Shown here piece by piece: positions 33,292-45,317 of a stretch of 64,000 bases of DNA. A program made the position numbers and the translations under genes. Positions within the stretch are counted from its first letter, which is position 1. Each line of letters opens with the position of its first letter. The notes below the pieces were generated by a model. That model saw nothing but the letters and a program-made list of their open reading frames with translations. It did not search any database and was not told where the DNA came from. This DNA comes from Dictyophora rubrovolvata (lineage: Eukaryota; Basidiomycota; Agaricomycetes; Phallales; Phallaceae), in assembly GCA_029959195.1 (NCBI GenBank), contig CP114124.1:744001-808000 (forward strand), written 5' to 3'.

Positions 33292-33688
33292 ACTCACTCA
33301 GACTAGAGGGAGGGGATCCTAAGTAAAATGTATTTGGTAGAAATACTAACTCACCTAGAGGGAGGGGATCCTGAGAGAACAAACTTAGGGATCCTTCCTC
33401 TAGGGCTACTAACTATATACTATGAAAAAACAGCAAAGGCCATACGCAGCCTTTGGTTCATGGACTGGGCACGGATATGCGCCGGTCCCGGACTTTTAGC
33501 CGGGGCCTAGGCCATGGCTCTGATGGGAACGGGCGCTCAGTGCCCATTGGAGGGAAAGAAGGGAATACGGAAGGAAGGGGGAATGCAGGAAATGGGATAA
33601 AATACGAGAAATAAGGAAATGAATAAGATAAATCAGAACCGAAGATAAACGAAGGAAAATAAGGGGACGACGCTAGCGTACCCTGACA
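33292..33688 (-). mobile_element. Solo LTR1
   Basis: 397 bp, TGTCAGGGCTACTC to TACCCTGACA, with GGCTG on both sides, inside the downstream block of A2. Confidence 0.9.
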
Positions 33689-33719
33689 GGCTGCACATCG
33701 CCCATGCCTATTCACCGTC

Positions 33720-34125
33720 TGTCAGGGCTACTCACTCAGACTAGAGGGAGGGGATCCTAAGTAAGATATATTTTGGGAAAGATACTAACTCACCTAGAGG
33801 GAGGGGATCCTAAGAGAACAAACTTAGGGATCCCTCCTCTAGGGCTACTAACTATATACTATGAAAAATGGCAAAGGTCATACGTGGCCTTTGGTTCATG
33901 GACTGGGCGCGGATACGCGCCGGTCCCGGGCTTTAGCCAGGGCCTAGGCCATGGCTCTGATGGGAACAGGCGCTCAGCACCTATTGAAGGGAAAAATGGA
34001 AATACAGAAGGAGAGGGAAATGCAAGAGATGGGATAAAATGCGAGAAATATGGAAATGAATAAAATAGACCAGAACTGAAGATAAACAGAGGAAAAGAAG
34101 GGAATGATGCTAGCATACCCTGACA
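33720..34125 (-). mobile_element. Solo LTR1
   Basis: 406 bp in the same orientation as the previous copy, only 31 bp away. The flanks are CCGTC and CCATC, a duplication with one later change. Confidence 0.85.
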
Positions 34126-35348
34126 CCATCCAGGCCACCACCTGATGTGTTCTCACTCGCATTCGGGGAGGCTGTTGCCTCCTTATCTGCAGCAGGGTTT
34201 GCCATGGTCCCAACGGGATCATCTGTTCATACAGACCTTTGTACGAAGAACCAGCATCTAAACAACAAGCCCTGGCCCTTCTACGAGTCAGGCTATGACT
34301 CCACCGTCAAAGATGGTGTGTCATTAGTCCCCAACATGCCAGACCCTGTGGCATGGTACAATACCTGTAGCCTGGACAATCCCAGGTTCGTCGCCAAAGG
34401 CACAAGATTGTGGGTGCAACACCCCACCTATCAATCCCCTGACAACAAGGGGATTCATATGAGGATCTCATATGCGTGGTGTATGTGGTCCAAGTGCGTA
34501 AAAGCACAAAGGTGTGCAGAGCACGTCAGAACTGTCCCTACTAATACGATGGTGTTCACCTTTGACAGGGAGATGATACACCCTGAGATCAAGTGAATGC
34601 TTGAGAATTGGCACAGGGACCCTGGCCAAATCCCTCCCTATGTTCATCTTTGCACAAACAGGTCACTCAACAGTGATAATGTGGAAGTCATTGCCTGGCT
34701 ATGATGTGTAGCCAAGGACCGTGATGTCCGTTTCTGGTTCCTCAATGTTGCACAAGAAGTGTGCAGTGACCCACAGCTCACACTGTGGCATAGCATTCTC
34801 AGTGAGAATGCCAATCATCTCCTATCTCTGTCTACCACCCTGATGGATGGGTATAGGCAGGCCTTCAGTGCCCCTGATGCTGCATCCGTCACTCAGGAGA
34901 ACGTGATAAAAGCCATGTACTGAAATGGTGCTACTACTGACCGTGTTCAGTCAATGATAGCACCTTTGTTGGCTCGACTTGCCAGTGGCGAGCTCAATAA
35001 CTACATCGCCAAAGGCGAGAGCAATGATCCAAGGGGCGGCCTTGAAAAAGGGCATGTACCAATGTCGCCACCGCTGGCCCCTCTGTCCCTTCGAATGAGG
35101 GACCCTCTTCAGTAGAGGCAAGCACCTCTAGAACCAACCCCGCTGAGGAGTCCAATGTGGGGAACAACCTTGATCATCCAATGACAGACGAAGAATTATC
35201 ACAACCTCCAGAGGAGGTTCCCCTCTTTTATGATGCCGACAAGCCCCCTCCAGGTGACACCGACATGGAGGTGGACTATGGCCCATCTGCGTAGCAACCC
35301 AATGGGATTACCCATCTTGACTTGATGGGTTAAGTCAGCGGGGGAAGA

Positions 35349-35640
35349 TGTAATGGATTTGTTGCATAAGCACTCGAAGGCAGTAGCCTTCGTACAGTAA
35401 TTATTCTAAGTGCTAAACGCTATCGCGCTTAGCCAATAACGCGCGACATCGTCGCACCTTAACTAGCTGTAGTTACTTATGTAATAATGAAATGTATATA
35501 AGGTGGTTAGTAAGAAGCGCCAACAGCACTTCTCACTTCGCCACCACTTCTCTTTACTTTGAAATACAGTCACTTGAACTGTCTGAGTAAAGGCCGGTGG
35601 CCTTCTGAGATAAGAACTAAAATGTAACAAAAACGTTACA
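35349..35640 (+). mobile_element. 3' LTR of element A2 (LTR7)
   Basis: 292 bp from TGTAATGGATTTG to AACGTTACA, directly after a purine tract (GCGGGGGAAGA). It contains ATGTATATAAGG as a TATA box. No other copy occurs in the window. Confidence 0.75.
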
Positions 35641-36708
35641 CGGTCCCACTCTGAATATGTCCTATTTGCTGTCACTGTACTTGGGAAATATCCCATATTA
35701 CTGGGGCTACCTTGATTCAAGGCCCACAACCTGGTGATTGACTATACTGCTGGAGAGGTAGAACTGATGCATTGTAGTCCCCAATGTTGTTCCTGTGCAC
35801 CCAGCTGGCCTTCGGGTCGTCGCACTAAATGTTCCTTTCAACAGATCTGAATGTCTGCAGATGTGAAGCTTGATAATACCAAGGCTGAAGATCCTGACAT
35901 GTCTGATCTGGCAGACATGGAAGACGAGCTCCAACTGGAAGATGGCAATCGACTCTTTAGTATTTCAATGGTTGACACTAGACCCGAGGTCCATCATGTT
36001 GGTGCAACTGAGACCATTTTACAGAGACTTGCCCAAGCTCACACCAAGAACTCAGATACTCCAGTCCCCAAGGGTTTTCGTAATATTGTGCCTGAACAAT
36101 TCCATGACTTCGATGACATCTTTTCCAAAGAATCCTTTGATTCACTACCAATGTCAAAGAAATGGGATCACCCAATAGAACTCGTCTCAGGTTCAGAGCC
36201 CAAATCCAGTAAGATCTACCTGCTGTCACCGAAGGAACAGGCTGAGTTGGATGTGTTTCTAGAGGAAAACCTCAAATCAGGACAGATCTGACTTTTGAAG
36301 TCGCCAATGGCCTCACTGGTCTTCTTTATCAAAAAGAAGGATGGCTCCCTTTGTCTCATTCAAGATTACCGGGCTCTGAACGTGATGATGATCAAGAACC
36401 GCTATCCATTGCCCTTTATTCCGGAACTCGTCAATAAGTTGCAGGGTGCCCACTACTTCACAAAGCTTGATGTTCGATGGGACTACAACAATGTGCGGAT
36501 AAAGGAAGGCAATGAGTGGAAGGCTGTGTTTTGTACTAACAGAGGCCTTTTCGAACCTTTGGTGATGTTTTTCAGCCTTACTAACAGTCCAGCCACCTTC
36601 CAGACAATGATGAACGAAATCTTTGAGGACATGATCTCAGAAGGTGTCATTGCCATGTATATTGACGATATCCTCATCTATACACGAGACTTGGAGGAAT
36701 ACCATTGT

Positions 36709-37305
36709 TGTTAAGTTCCCGAGGTTACTGAAGATACTGGACTTCGGTTAACTCGGCAGACTTGCAGAACCAATGTCACAGACGATTGGTATACTGAGCA
36801 GGCTTCAACTTATATGTTGTACCACTCACTTGTATGTGCTCAGCAATTTATTTCGCAATGATCCGCGGATTAGCGGATATATCAGTCAGAGGTTTGGGAT
36901 AGGGTTCAGAGTGAGTCCAGATTTAGTGGTCAGATATTAGAGACGAAAGAATCAAACAAGAATAGCCATGAGTCAGATGACTAGTTTGATTTCAGAACTG
37001 AGGAACTAGATACATGATTTGGGGTTATTTATACTATGGGAATGTACTAGTTTGTCAGCACTGATAAAAGTGGTTTAACAATAAATGCAATTCAGATTAC
37101 AATAAGACAATAAGACTAAAACAGGAATGAGTAGATTTGGAATACAATCAGTTATTGTATTCTAATTCGGGTATTTTTGGATTTAATGGATTATTTCAGA
37201 GCAAATATAAGCATGACGAATGTGACATAAATTTCATAATCTTCGGAGTCGTAATTCGGAGTAATATCAGATCAGTGGGTTTATTGGTAGATCTGGATCT
37301 TGACA
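36709..37305 (-). mobile_element. Solo LTR5, copy 2
   Basis: 597 bp, TGTTAAGTTCC to GGATCTTGACA, inside the RT of B1. The flanking 5-mers (ATTGT, GTCAT) do not match exactly. It is reversed relative to the copy at 6558. Confidence 0.8.
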
Positions 37306-38129
37306 GTCATATTACTCAATGCGTACTTGAACGGCTTCATGAGCACCAGCTATACCTTAAGACAGAGAAATGCGAGTTCTGCCAGACTAAGATTGAGTAT
37401 CTTGGGATGGTCATATCTGAGAACACTGTCAAAATGGATCCTGTGAAGGTCTCGGGTGTCAGAGACTGGCCTGTCCCGAGAAATGTCACTGAAGTTCAAT
37501 CCTTCCTCAGTTTTGCTAACTTCTATCGTCATTTCATCAAAGACTTCTCTCGTATCACACTCCCAATGTTCGGTCTGACCAAAAAGGACACTTTGTTCAT
37601 CTGGTCCAACAATTGTCAGCAAGCCTTCGATGCACTCAAGCTCTCAATCACTTCGGCTCCCATCTTGCTCATCCCAGACCCTGCTAAACCCTACAAGGTT
37701 GAGGCAGACAGCTCTGACTTTGCTTCTGGTGCAGTTCTCTCACAGCTATCAGACGAGGATAGTAAATGGCACCCTGTCGCGTTCTTCTCAAAAGCCCTGA
37801 GCCCTGTAGAATGCAACTATGAGATTCATGACAAGGAAATGCTGGCAATAATTCGAGCCTTAGAAGTATGGCAACACTTTCTTGAAGGCACAAGTCACCC
37901 CATCGACATTTGCACTGACTATAAGAACTTAGAGTACTTTATGACCACTTGCAACCTCAATCATTGGCAAGCTCGGTGGTCAGTCTATCTTGCTCGATTC
38001 GACTTCACCCTCCAGCACATCCCAGGTAAGTCAATGGGGAAGCCCAACAGCCTCTCCCGACATGAAGATCATGGATCGGGAAAGGACAATAACCAAGGGA
38101 TCACCCTTATCTGACTCAAGATGTTTGTG

Positions 38130-39671
38130 ATCAATGCCCTGCAAACATTCCATATCCAAGGAGAAGAGGAAGACTTCCTACATCAGATCCACAAGGCCAA
38201 TCGAGAAGGCAAGCATGAGAATAGCATCTCCAAAGCTGTCACTTCTCTTTGAGCTCTCGGTGGTCGTTCGGTCCATACTAGCAAATGGTCTGAAGATCAG
38301 GACATTCTCTACTACTGTGGTAAGATCTACATTCCCAATGTCGAGGATCTGTGATGAGAGATTGTTGCACGTCATCATGATACCAAAGTTGGTGATCACC
38401 CTAGTCATTTTAAAACTCTTGAACTGGTCTCTCGAACCTTTTGGTGGCTGGGTGTGTCTCGGTACATCCAACGGTATGTTGAAGCCTGCGATCTCTGCTT
38501 GCGTATGAAAATAGCTTGCCACGCACCTTTTGGCAAGTTACATCCTACCGAGACACCACACTGTCCTTGGGAGTTTATATCTGTCGATTTTATTATTGAA
38601 CTCTCAGAATCTAATGGGTATGACACGATCCTCTCTGTAGTAGATTCGCTAACCAAACAAGTTCATTTCATTCCCACATTCACCACCATTGACACATCTG
38701 GTCTTGTGAGTCTATATCTGCAACATGTGTGGAAGTTGCATAGTCTCCCTGACAAAATCATTTCCGACAGAGGGCCACAGTTTGTGGCATGCTTCATGAA
38801 GGAACTCTCTCGACTCCTTGGCATTCAACTCGTCACATCCACAGCCTACCATTCCCAAACTGATGGTCAGACTGAGAGAGTTAATGTGGAAGTTGAACAG
38901 TACCTCCGACTCTTCACCTCAGAACAACAGAATGACTGGGATAGGCTACTTCCCATGGCCAAGTTCATATACAACAACCGCGTACACTTGGTGATGCAAG
39001 TGACACCTTTTGAGTTGGACACGGGCCGTCAACCACATATGGGCTTCAAACCTCATATCCCCGAATCAAAAATTGAGTCTGTCAATGAGTTCAAAGACTG
39101 TATGTCATCGACTATTGAAGAAGCCAGAGCTACTATCATCAAGGCCAAGGACGACATGGCCAAGTACTATGATCGTAAACAACTCCCAACTCCCAAGTAT
39201 AAGATTGGTGACAAGGTCTACCTTGATGCTAGTGACATTTGCACTACCAGGCCTTCTGCGAAGTTATCCCATTGCTTCCTAGGGCCTTTTCCTATAGCAG
39301 CAAGAGTCGGCTCTCATTCATATCATCTACTCCTATCCAAATCAATGTCACAGCTCCACCCAGTCTTTCATGTCATGAAGTTATGTCCGAGAACAGAAGA
39401 TACCATCCCAGGTCATTGTTCTCGAGTCCCTCCTCCTCCCGAGATTTGTGATGATGGAGAACATTATGTCATGGAAGAGGTCTTAGATAGTCAAGTCCAA
39501 CAGAGCAAACTCGAATTTAAGGTTTGTTGGGAAGGTTATGGTCCGGAGCATGATCAATGGGTACCAGAGAAGGACCTTGCAGCCCCTGATCTCTTGGGTA
39601 AATTCTATCAAGAGCATTCTGATGCACTACGTGCGATAAATGGTCTGTTGTTCTGTCCATGGCCAATCTGA
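38130..39671 (+). pseudogene. Chromovirus B1 integrase and chromodomain region
   Basis: Part of fossil B1. It shows integrase core strands (ISVDFIIELS, ISDRGPQF, HSQTDGQTERVN), a GDKVYLDASD-type C-terminal domain, and a chromodomain with FKVCWEGY and a DQWVPEKDL end. These match the minus-strand copy in B2 for the integrase part. Confidence 0.8.
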
Positions 39672-39724
39672 CCTTGGGAGAGACTGCAGGCATTGGGTTG
39701 ATGCCTGGTTGAAGGGGGGGATGG

Positions 39725-40130
39725 TGTCAGGGTACACTAGCGTCGTCCCTTTCCTTTCCTCCATTTATCTTCAGTTCTGGTCTATTTTATTCATTTCCAT
39801 ATTTCTCGTATTTTATCCCATCTCTTGCTTTTCCCTCTCCTTCCATATTCCCATTTTTCCCTTCAACAGGTGCTGAGCGCCCATTCCCATCAGAGCCATG
39901 GCCTAGGCCCCGGCTAAAAGTCCAGGACCAGCGCATATCCGCACCTAGTCCATGAACCGAAGGCCACATATGACCTTCGCTGTTTTTCATAGTATATAGT
40001 TAGTAGCCCTAGAGGAGGGATCTCTAAGTTTGTTCTCTTAGGATCCCCTCCCTCTAGGTGAGTTAGTATTTTTCCCAAAATATATTTACTTGGGATCCCC
40101 TCCCTCTAGTCTGAGTGAGTAGCCCTGACA
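39725..40130 (+). mobile_element. 3' LTR of chromovirus B1 (LTR1)
   Basis: 406 bp that begin three bases after a G-rich purine tract downstream of integrase. This links the many solo LTR1 copies in the window to chromovirus B and defines their sense strand. Confidence 0.85.
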
Positions 40131-41735
40131 TCATCCACATTTACAATTAGAAACCCTACTTCTTCCCCAGACACCCAAGATTCTTCCCCAGAAGATGTTA
40201 TCCCTCCATTATTTTGCTATACTGTTGCGCACAAAAATAGTGTACAAGGAGAAATAGCAGGAATTGATACTTCAGGCTTAGTACTACCCAAGCTGGAAAT
40301 AACCAATACTTGCATAGCCCGTCTGTTGTATATGCACTAAGGTTGGGTTCCATATGACAATTATTAAGGCTGTATTGCCTTTAAACTTAGTTTTTCTTGG
40401 TGTTTACATTTTGCTATATATTTCTCCCTTATTTTACATTTTAATCACTCAGCGAAACCCTTTTCTTTCTCTTAAATTCCAATCCCCAGACCATGCATTC
40501 ATTTTTCCACATGGTTTTACCTCGTTTTGTTCACATTTAGATTACAAGTGTTCCATTTTTCACTTGGACACTAAGCTACCCTTGTATATAAAAATACATG
40601 GTTTTAAGACCAACAATATCATTGAATTCCTCAGTTTTGTATCGCAGCTTTTCCCTCAATCTGAAATTGAGCAAATAAGCTTTATTTCTACTCCTCTATA
40701 TTTACAATTCATATCCTATACTATTTTCCTCAACTTATACTTACCACTTGGTTCTCTTTCCTTCCTGTTTGCTCCTGTTGTGCATGTATCAATACTCATG
40801 ATAGTCCTCATACTCATGATCTGGATATCAAGACTACTTTGTTCACTTATTATTCCCCAACACCTATCCTCCAAATTGACCTGTCAGGGCTACTCACTCA
40901 GACTAGAGGGAGGGGATCCTAAGTAAATATATTTTGGGAAAAATACTAACTCACCTAGAGGGAGGGGATCCTAAGAGAACAAACTTAGGGATCCCTCCTC
41001 TAGGGCTACTAACTATATACTATGAAAAACGGCGAAGGTCGCACATGACTCTTGGTTTGTGGACTGGGTGCAGATACATGCCGGTCCCGGACTTTTAGCC
41101 GGGGCCTAGGCCATGGCTCTGATGGGAATGGGTGCTCAGCACCTGTTGAAGAGAAGAACGGGAATATGGAAGGAAAGAGGAAGACAAGGGATGGGATAAA
41201 ATATGAGAAATGTGGAAATGAATAGAATAGACAGGGATCAAAGATAAACGGAAGAAAAGAAAGGGACGACACTAGTGTACCCTGACATGACTCCATGACT
41301 CTTCTCCTAGTCTACTTGTACAAGGTTCTCAGAAGTATCCATAAATGTTGAAGTTCAGATATCGTACATTCCTTCTTGGCATTCGGAAGAGAAGTTTACA
41401 TCAAGAAGGAATTAAGATGGTTTACAGTAACTCATGTTTATTCTATGCCAGAATCAGCCTTACAAGATTCATACCATGTCTGGTTAATAACACAAGTTGG
41501 ATTAGAATACATGATAATGGTTCTGGAGGTTCCTAGTTGATAGATCCTATCATCATGCAATCACCAACTGGTCTTAGGATTCTATCAACCTGCCAATCCC
41601 CTTCCCAAAGAACTAACAAACTCATTGTCTAACTATAATTCACCTCCCCAATCTATGACTTCTTCCGAATTAACAATACACCCACCTTGATATCAACAAA
41701 AAATACGCACACTTTGATGTATTTGTTCTGGATTC
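40131..41735 (+). pseudogene. Decayed third copy of the ORF-pair element, split by LTR1
   Basis: Remnants of the two-ORF family. About 40210-40330 retain the D-x-S-x-LVLP-type signature. From about 40790 to 40881 comes a HDLDIKTTLFTYY-like start, and 41288-41640 match ORF1 of the complete copy (EVYIKKELRWFTV, SMPESALQDSY, VWLITQ). LTR1 at 40882-41287 cuts through one ORF-like region. It is an old, broken fossil with several breaks. The left end is covered by the B1 LTR, so its limits are uncertain. Confidence 0.65.
40882..41287 (-). mobile_element. Solo LTR1
   Basis: 406 bp, TGTCAGGGCTACTC to TACCCTGACA. The flanks are TGACC and TGACT, a duplication with one change. Confidence 0.85.
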
Positions 41736-42536
41736 TGTCATGATCTGAATTCATGACATCACTAGCGATACAGATTCCTTATTTTATTTCCTTATCATAT
41801 CATATCTAAATGTTATCTTATCACAATTGCTTCGCAGATGCTATGACTGGAAGTCTTGCCAGACTTCATCGCCGTTTCACAAAGTCCTAGACGCTGTTGT
41901 CTTCCTAGGACTTACAGTAAGCCACGGATAGACCTTCAGTCTACATTCTAGTTTCAAACCGCACATGAGATCACCTATGACGGTTGTAGGTCCTTGTATG
42001 TGTTTTCCCTTTGTTCTTATTGCCTCATATTTGCCACATGGCAAACTGACCCTGCATATACTTATGATACTCATGAATTGTTATGACATGTATATGTTCT
42101 CAAGTTCATTATCTGTTTCAAACTGAGATTCAAACCTCTAGCACACTTGTATATAAAGCCTTCTATACATTGTAGCTAGACTTCTCTTTAGACTTAATAT
42201 CGAACCTAGTTCGATATCTCAATATAGTCTTTCCTATTCATTAATGCTTCAATCATTTCCAAACACTTTAAATCCAAACCGTCTGTAGCGATAACGCTGT
42301 TCCGGTGTTGGATCCACTACTTCTTTAATCTCCTTTTTTTCTGCTTCCTTGTCGACAATCTATTCCTACAGATCATTTTAGATTTTCTAGAACTTCAGCT
42401 CAACAATATTCTTTGAAGACTTGAAGGTCCTGAGCATCATCAAGACAAGTAGAGCTAACACTCAGAGAACTGCCGTAGTACAACCCACTCAGGTTGAGAC
42501 CACGCTCTATGACAACCTGGTGACATTTGTATTAAT

Positions 42537-43381
42537 AGAGGATGTCAGAGTAGGTCGTTTCAAGGCTGTTTTGCTGTCTGTTTTGCTGCCTGTTTCGAGA
42601 TGTTGGGAATACCTCGGGAATACCACTTATCCCCTTTTAACTCTGAACACCCCTGCTGCCCATCTGTTTCGATGACTGTTTCATGCGCCGTTTCACCTAT
42701 GCATTGTACAGTTGCTCAAAAAAATTTTATATGATTTATTAAAGAAATATTTCTAGAAATTCTCCTTAAAAATTCATCCCTGACCGAGAATGACCGATGG
42801 GTGAAATGGTGTCATGCTCCGCGTGCCACACCTTCCTTATTTGGAAGTCCGATCCCATTCCGCTTATTTCTGTACTCACCCCATATCTCCATAGTAATCT
42901 CATCCCATACTTGTCAGTACTCTGTCCAGACTTCAAGTCTGTCACCTTCCTTATGGGGAAACCGGCTCCTGACTCTTAGTAATAAGGAATGAAGATTTTA
43001 TAATCATCACCCCTAGCTGTGTACAACCATATGCTACCTTTCCTTATTTATTCTTATCCCCATTCCCGTAGTTCCGTTCCCTCTTGTATTTAAACCCCCA
43101 GTTTCCAGCTATGGATCCCTAGTCGGAATATCAGCTTTATTAGTCTCATCTCGTACTCTCTAAGTCCCTGCCACTCTGAAATTGAGGGATATATAAAGCT
43201 GGGCGAGTGGGTGCAGCTTATAAGCTGAAGTTGAGTCCCTTGTCCTATACTTCCGTATTCCATCTCCCGCCTGTCCCCAGCAGTCCGGACTTTCTCAGAG
43301 ACATCTGGGATAGTCCCGGACCGCCGTACGTAACAAACGGACAGCAAAATGGCCTTGAAATGACCTACTCTGACATCCCCT
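42537..43381. mobile_element. Small TIR DNA transposon (MITE-like), interrupted by LTR3
   Basis: The ends are inverted repeats of about 40 bp: AGAGGATGTCAGAGTAGGTC... on the left and ...GACCTACTCTGACATCCCCT on the right, with a few mismatches, continuing into TTGCTGTC/GACAGCAA. It is flanked by 3-bp AAT at 42534-42536 and 43382-43384. Without the nested LTR3 it is about 314 bp with no ORF, so it must have used a transposase in trans. A 3-bp duplication is seen in PIF/Harbinger-like groups, but the terminal sequence does not let me assign a superfamily. Confidence 0.75.
42810..43335 (+). mobile_element. Solo LTR3, shorter variant
   Basis: 526 bp, TGTCATGCTCCGCG to GTACGTAACA, inside the TIR transposon. 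The flanks are AATGG and AACGG. It is shorter than the 656-658-bp copies and its internal sequence differs, so it is a subfamily. Confidence 0.8.
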
Positions 43382-43594
43382 AATATTAGATATGAACTCT
43401 AACATATATACATTTGTCATTGATACCTGAGTATTGGTACTTAACAGGATGCATATCCTATGGACTTAGGCATAAGTCCATTATGCTACGATGCACAACT
43501 TAGCACATGCACTATGTAGAATGATTATGTAATAGTATGTAGGTGCCATACACCATGTAAATACTGCTAGGTGGTAAAGGCGCTGGTAGCCTTT

Positions 43595-44194
43595 TGTCAT
43601 GTATTTCATGATTTCCTCCCTTATCTACCCAAAAACAAGTATTTCCTTTATTCTTTTTTTAGTTCCTGCTTATTTTAATAATCCTTTATTTGTAATATAT
43701 CTTATCTTTCAGGAACAGTCAGATAACTTAGTTCTAGGAACCCTTTTATTTTCTTATCATCTCTCTCCACTTCCCTGTCTCACTATAATTTTCCCTGATC
43801 CACTATTATTCATTCGCTTCCTTTTTAAATAATTTCTTATCTTTCACATGATGTTTCTCTTACTAATGTTTAGAGCTATTTGTACTTGCTCAAGGTGTAT
43901 AAATAGGGGCTCATTTCTCTTGTAAATAATCTATCTTGTAACTACTGTTGTGCACCAAAGTGCTTACCAATCAAATTGGTCCTTTTTCCTCTTATCTTTT
44001 TCTATTCTCAAGGACTTAGTAATAAGTCTCTATCTATCTCTACTAATTTGAACTTAATTCTTAAGTTCAAATCTTCCTTCAAGAGTCTCACCTTCAATAA
44101 CAGGACTTTTAGTTGCTAAACAATTCCTAAACAAAACTCCATTATATTTTATTAGGAGCTAAACCTATTCTAAAGCTAAAACAAATACCTTACA
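43595..44194 (+). mobile_element. Solo LTR8, copy 1
   Basis: 600 bp, TGTCATGTATTTC to AAATACCTTACA. The second copy (60684-61283, reversed) has the same length and a perfect duplication, which fixes the ends. Here the flanks do not match, and LTR6 sequence starts on the right only. Confidence 0.75.
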
Positions 44195-44307
44195 TTGTCC
44201 TAGACATCCTAGAGCTTCATCTCAGCTATATCTGAAGAAGGCTTGAAGGTCCTGAACATTGAAAGGATTAGTAGAACTAATCATTGAAGAGGACTGTCAT
44301 GACACAA

Positions 44308-45160
44308 TGTTAAGTACTGATACTCAGGTATCGATGATGAATGTATATACATTAGAGTTCATATTTAATATTAATACAAACATCACTGGGTTATCATAGA
44401 GTGCAGTCTCAACCTGAGTGGGTTGTACCATGACAGTCCTCTGAACATTAGCTCTACTTGTCTTGATGATGCTCAGGACCTTCAAGTCTTTGAAGAATGT
44501 CATTGAGCCGAAGTTCTAGAAAATCTAAAATGATCTGTAGGAATAGATTGTCAACAAGGAAGCAGAAAAAAAGAAGTAGTAGATCCAACGCCAGAACAGC
44601 GTTATCGCTACAGACGGTTTGGATTTAAAGTGTTTGGAAATGACTGAAGCAGTAATGAATAGGAAAGACTATATTGAGATATCGAACTAGGTTCGATATT
44701 AAGTCTAAAGAGAAGTCTAGCTACAATGTATAGAAAGCTTTATATACAAGTATGCTAGAGGTTTGAGTCTCAGTTCAAAATAGATAACAAACTTGAGATT
44801 GTATACATGTCATAGCAATTCGTGAGTATCATAAGTATATGCAGGGTCGGTTTGCCATATGGCAAACATGAGGCAACAAGAACAAAGGGAGAATACATAT
44901 AAGGACCTACAACCATCATAGGTGATCTCATGCGCGGTTTGAAACTAGAATGTAGACTGAAGGTCTATCCGTGGCTTACTGTAAGTCCTAGGAAGATGTT
45001 GGCATCTAGGACTTTGTGAAATGGCAATGAAGTCTGGCAAGACTTCCAGTCATAGCATCTGCGATGCGATTGTGATAAGATAATGCTTAAATACGATAAG
45101 ATAAGGAAATAGGATAAAGAATCCATGTCGCTAGTGATGTCATGAATTCAGATCATGACA
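44308..45160 (-). mobile_element. Solo LTR6, nested in another LTR6
   Basis: 853 bp, TGTTAAGTACTG to GATCATGACA, with CACAA on both sides. A same-family, opposite-orientation insertion. Confidence 0.85.
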
Positions 45161-45317
45161 CACAACCCACTCAGGTTGAGGTTGTGCTCTACGCTGTCGC
45201 GCACCAAAATCTTCCTAATAAGGAAACATTCTGATTTTTGGTTCAAAGCGGAGTTTCAAACTACCAAAAACTTAACCGATACACCACAGCCTCTCGAAAT
45301 CAAAACCCTTACAAAAA

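Larger units (their letters stand above)
32692..35340 (+). other. Extra block between integrase and 3' LTR of element A2
   Basis: About 1.8 kb when the two nested LTR1 copies are discounted. A TATA-like stretch (TTTATATACATT) lies near 32808. The first frame (from 32856) has a coiled-coil-like centre and an acidic end; a second (34147-34596) is rich in Trp, Cys and Pro. Neither matches a family I know. The leading part recurs on the minus strand at the right edge of the window (63424-64000). This part of the fossil is broken in several places. Confidence 0.5.
31334..35640 (+). mobile_element. Ty3/Gypsy element A, copy A2 (broken fossil) with 3' LTR
   Basis: This holds the RNase H tail and integrase (31334-32688), a long block downstream of integrase (32692-35340), a purine tract next to the LTR, and a 3' LTR at 35349-35640. 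The 5' half is missing at the LTR1 junction. Two LTR1 copies are inserted in the downstream block. Its right end abuts the protease region of chromovirus B1. The integrase frame is long, but the copy as a whole is broken, with several breaks in the downstream block. Confidence 0.8.
35641..40130 (+). mobile_element. Chromovirus (Ty3/Gypsy) B1, 5'-truncated fossil
   Basis: Parts in order: protease tail and linker (35641-36291), reverse transcriptase with YIDDILIYT, RNase H, integrase, chromodomain near the C-terminus (VCWEGYGPEHDQWVPEKDL, about 39520-39580), purine tract at about 39708-39722, and 3' LTR (LTR1). Gag and the 5' LTR are missing. LTR5 interrupts the RT. The chromodomain at the integrase end places it with chromoviruses. 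It is broken, with a few breaks besides the insertion. Confidence 0.85.
41736..43446 (+). mobile_element. LTR6, interrupted by a TIR transposon
   Basis: Sense LTR6 from TGTCATGATCTG to GGTACTTAACA, about 866 bp without the nested DNA element. It has the GTATATAAAGCC TATA box. A clean target duplication is not seen. Confidence 0.8.

Noticed and set aside
33292-33510. Short ORFs reading GYSLRLEGGDPK and similar in many places
   Set aside because: They are frames through LTR1 itself and recur only because LTR1 does.
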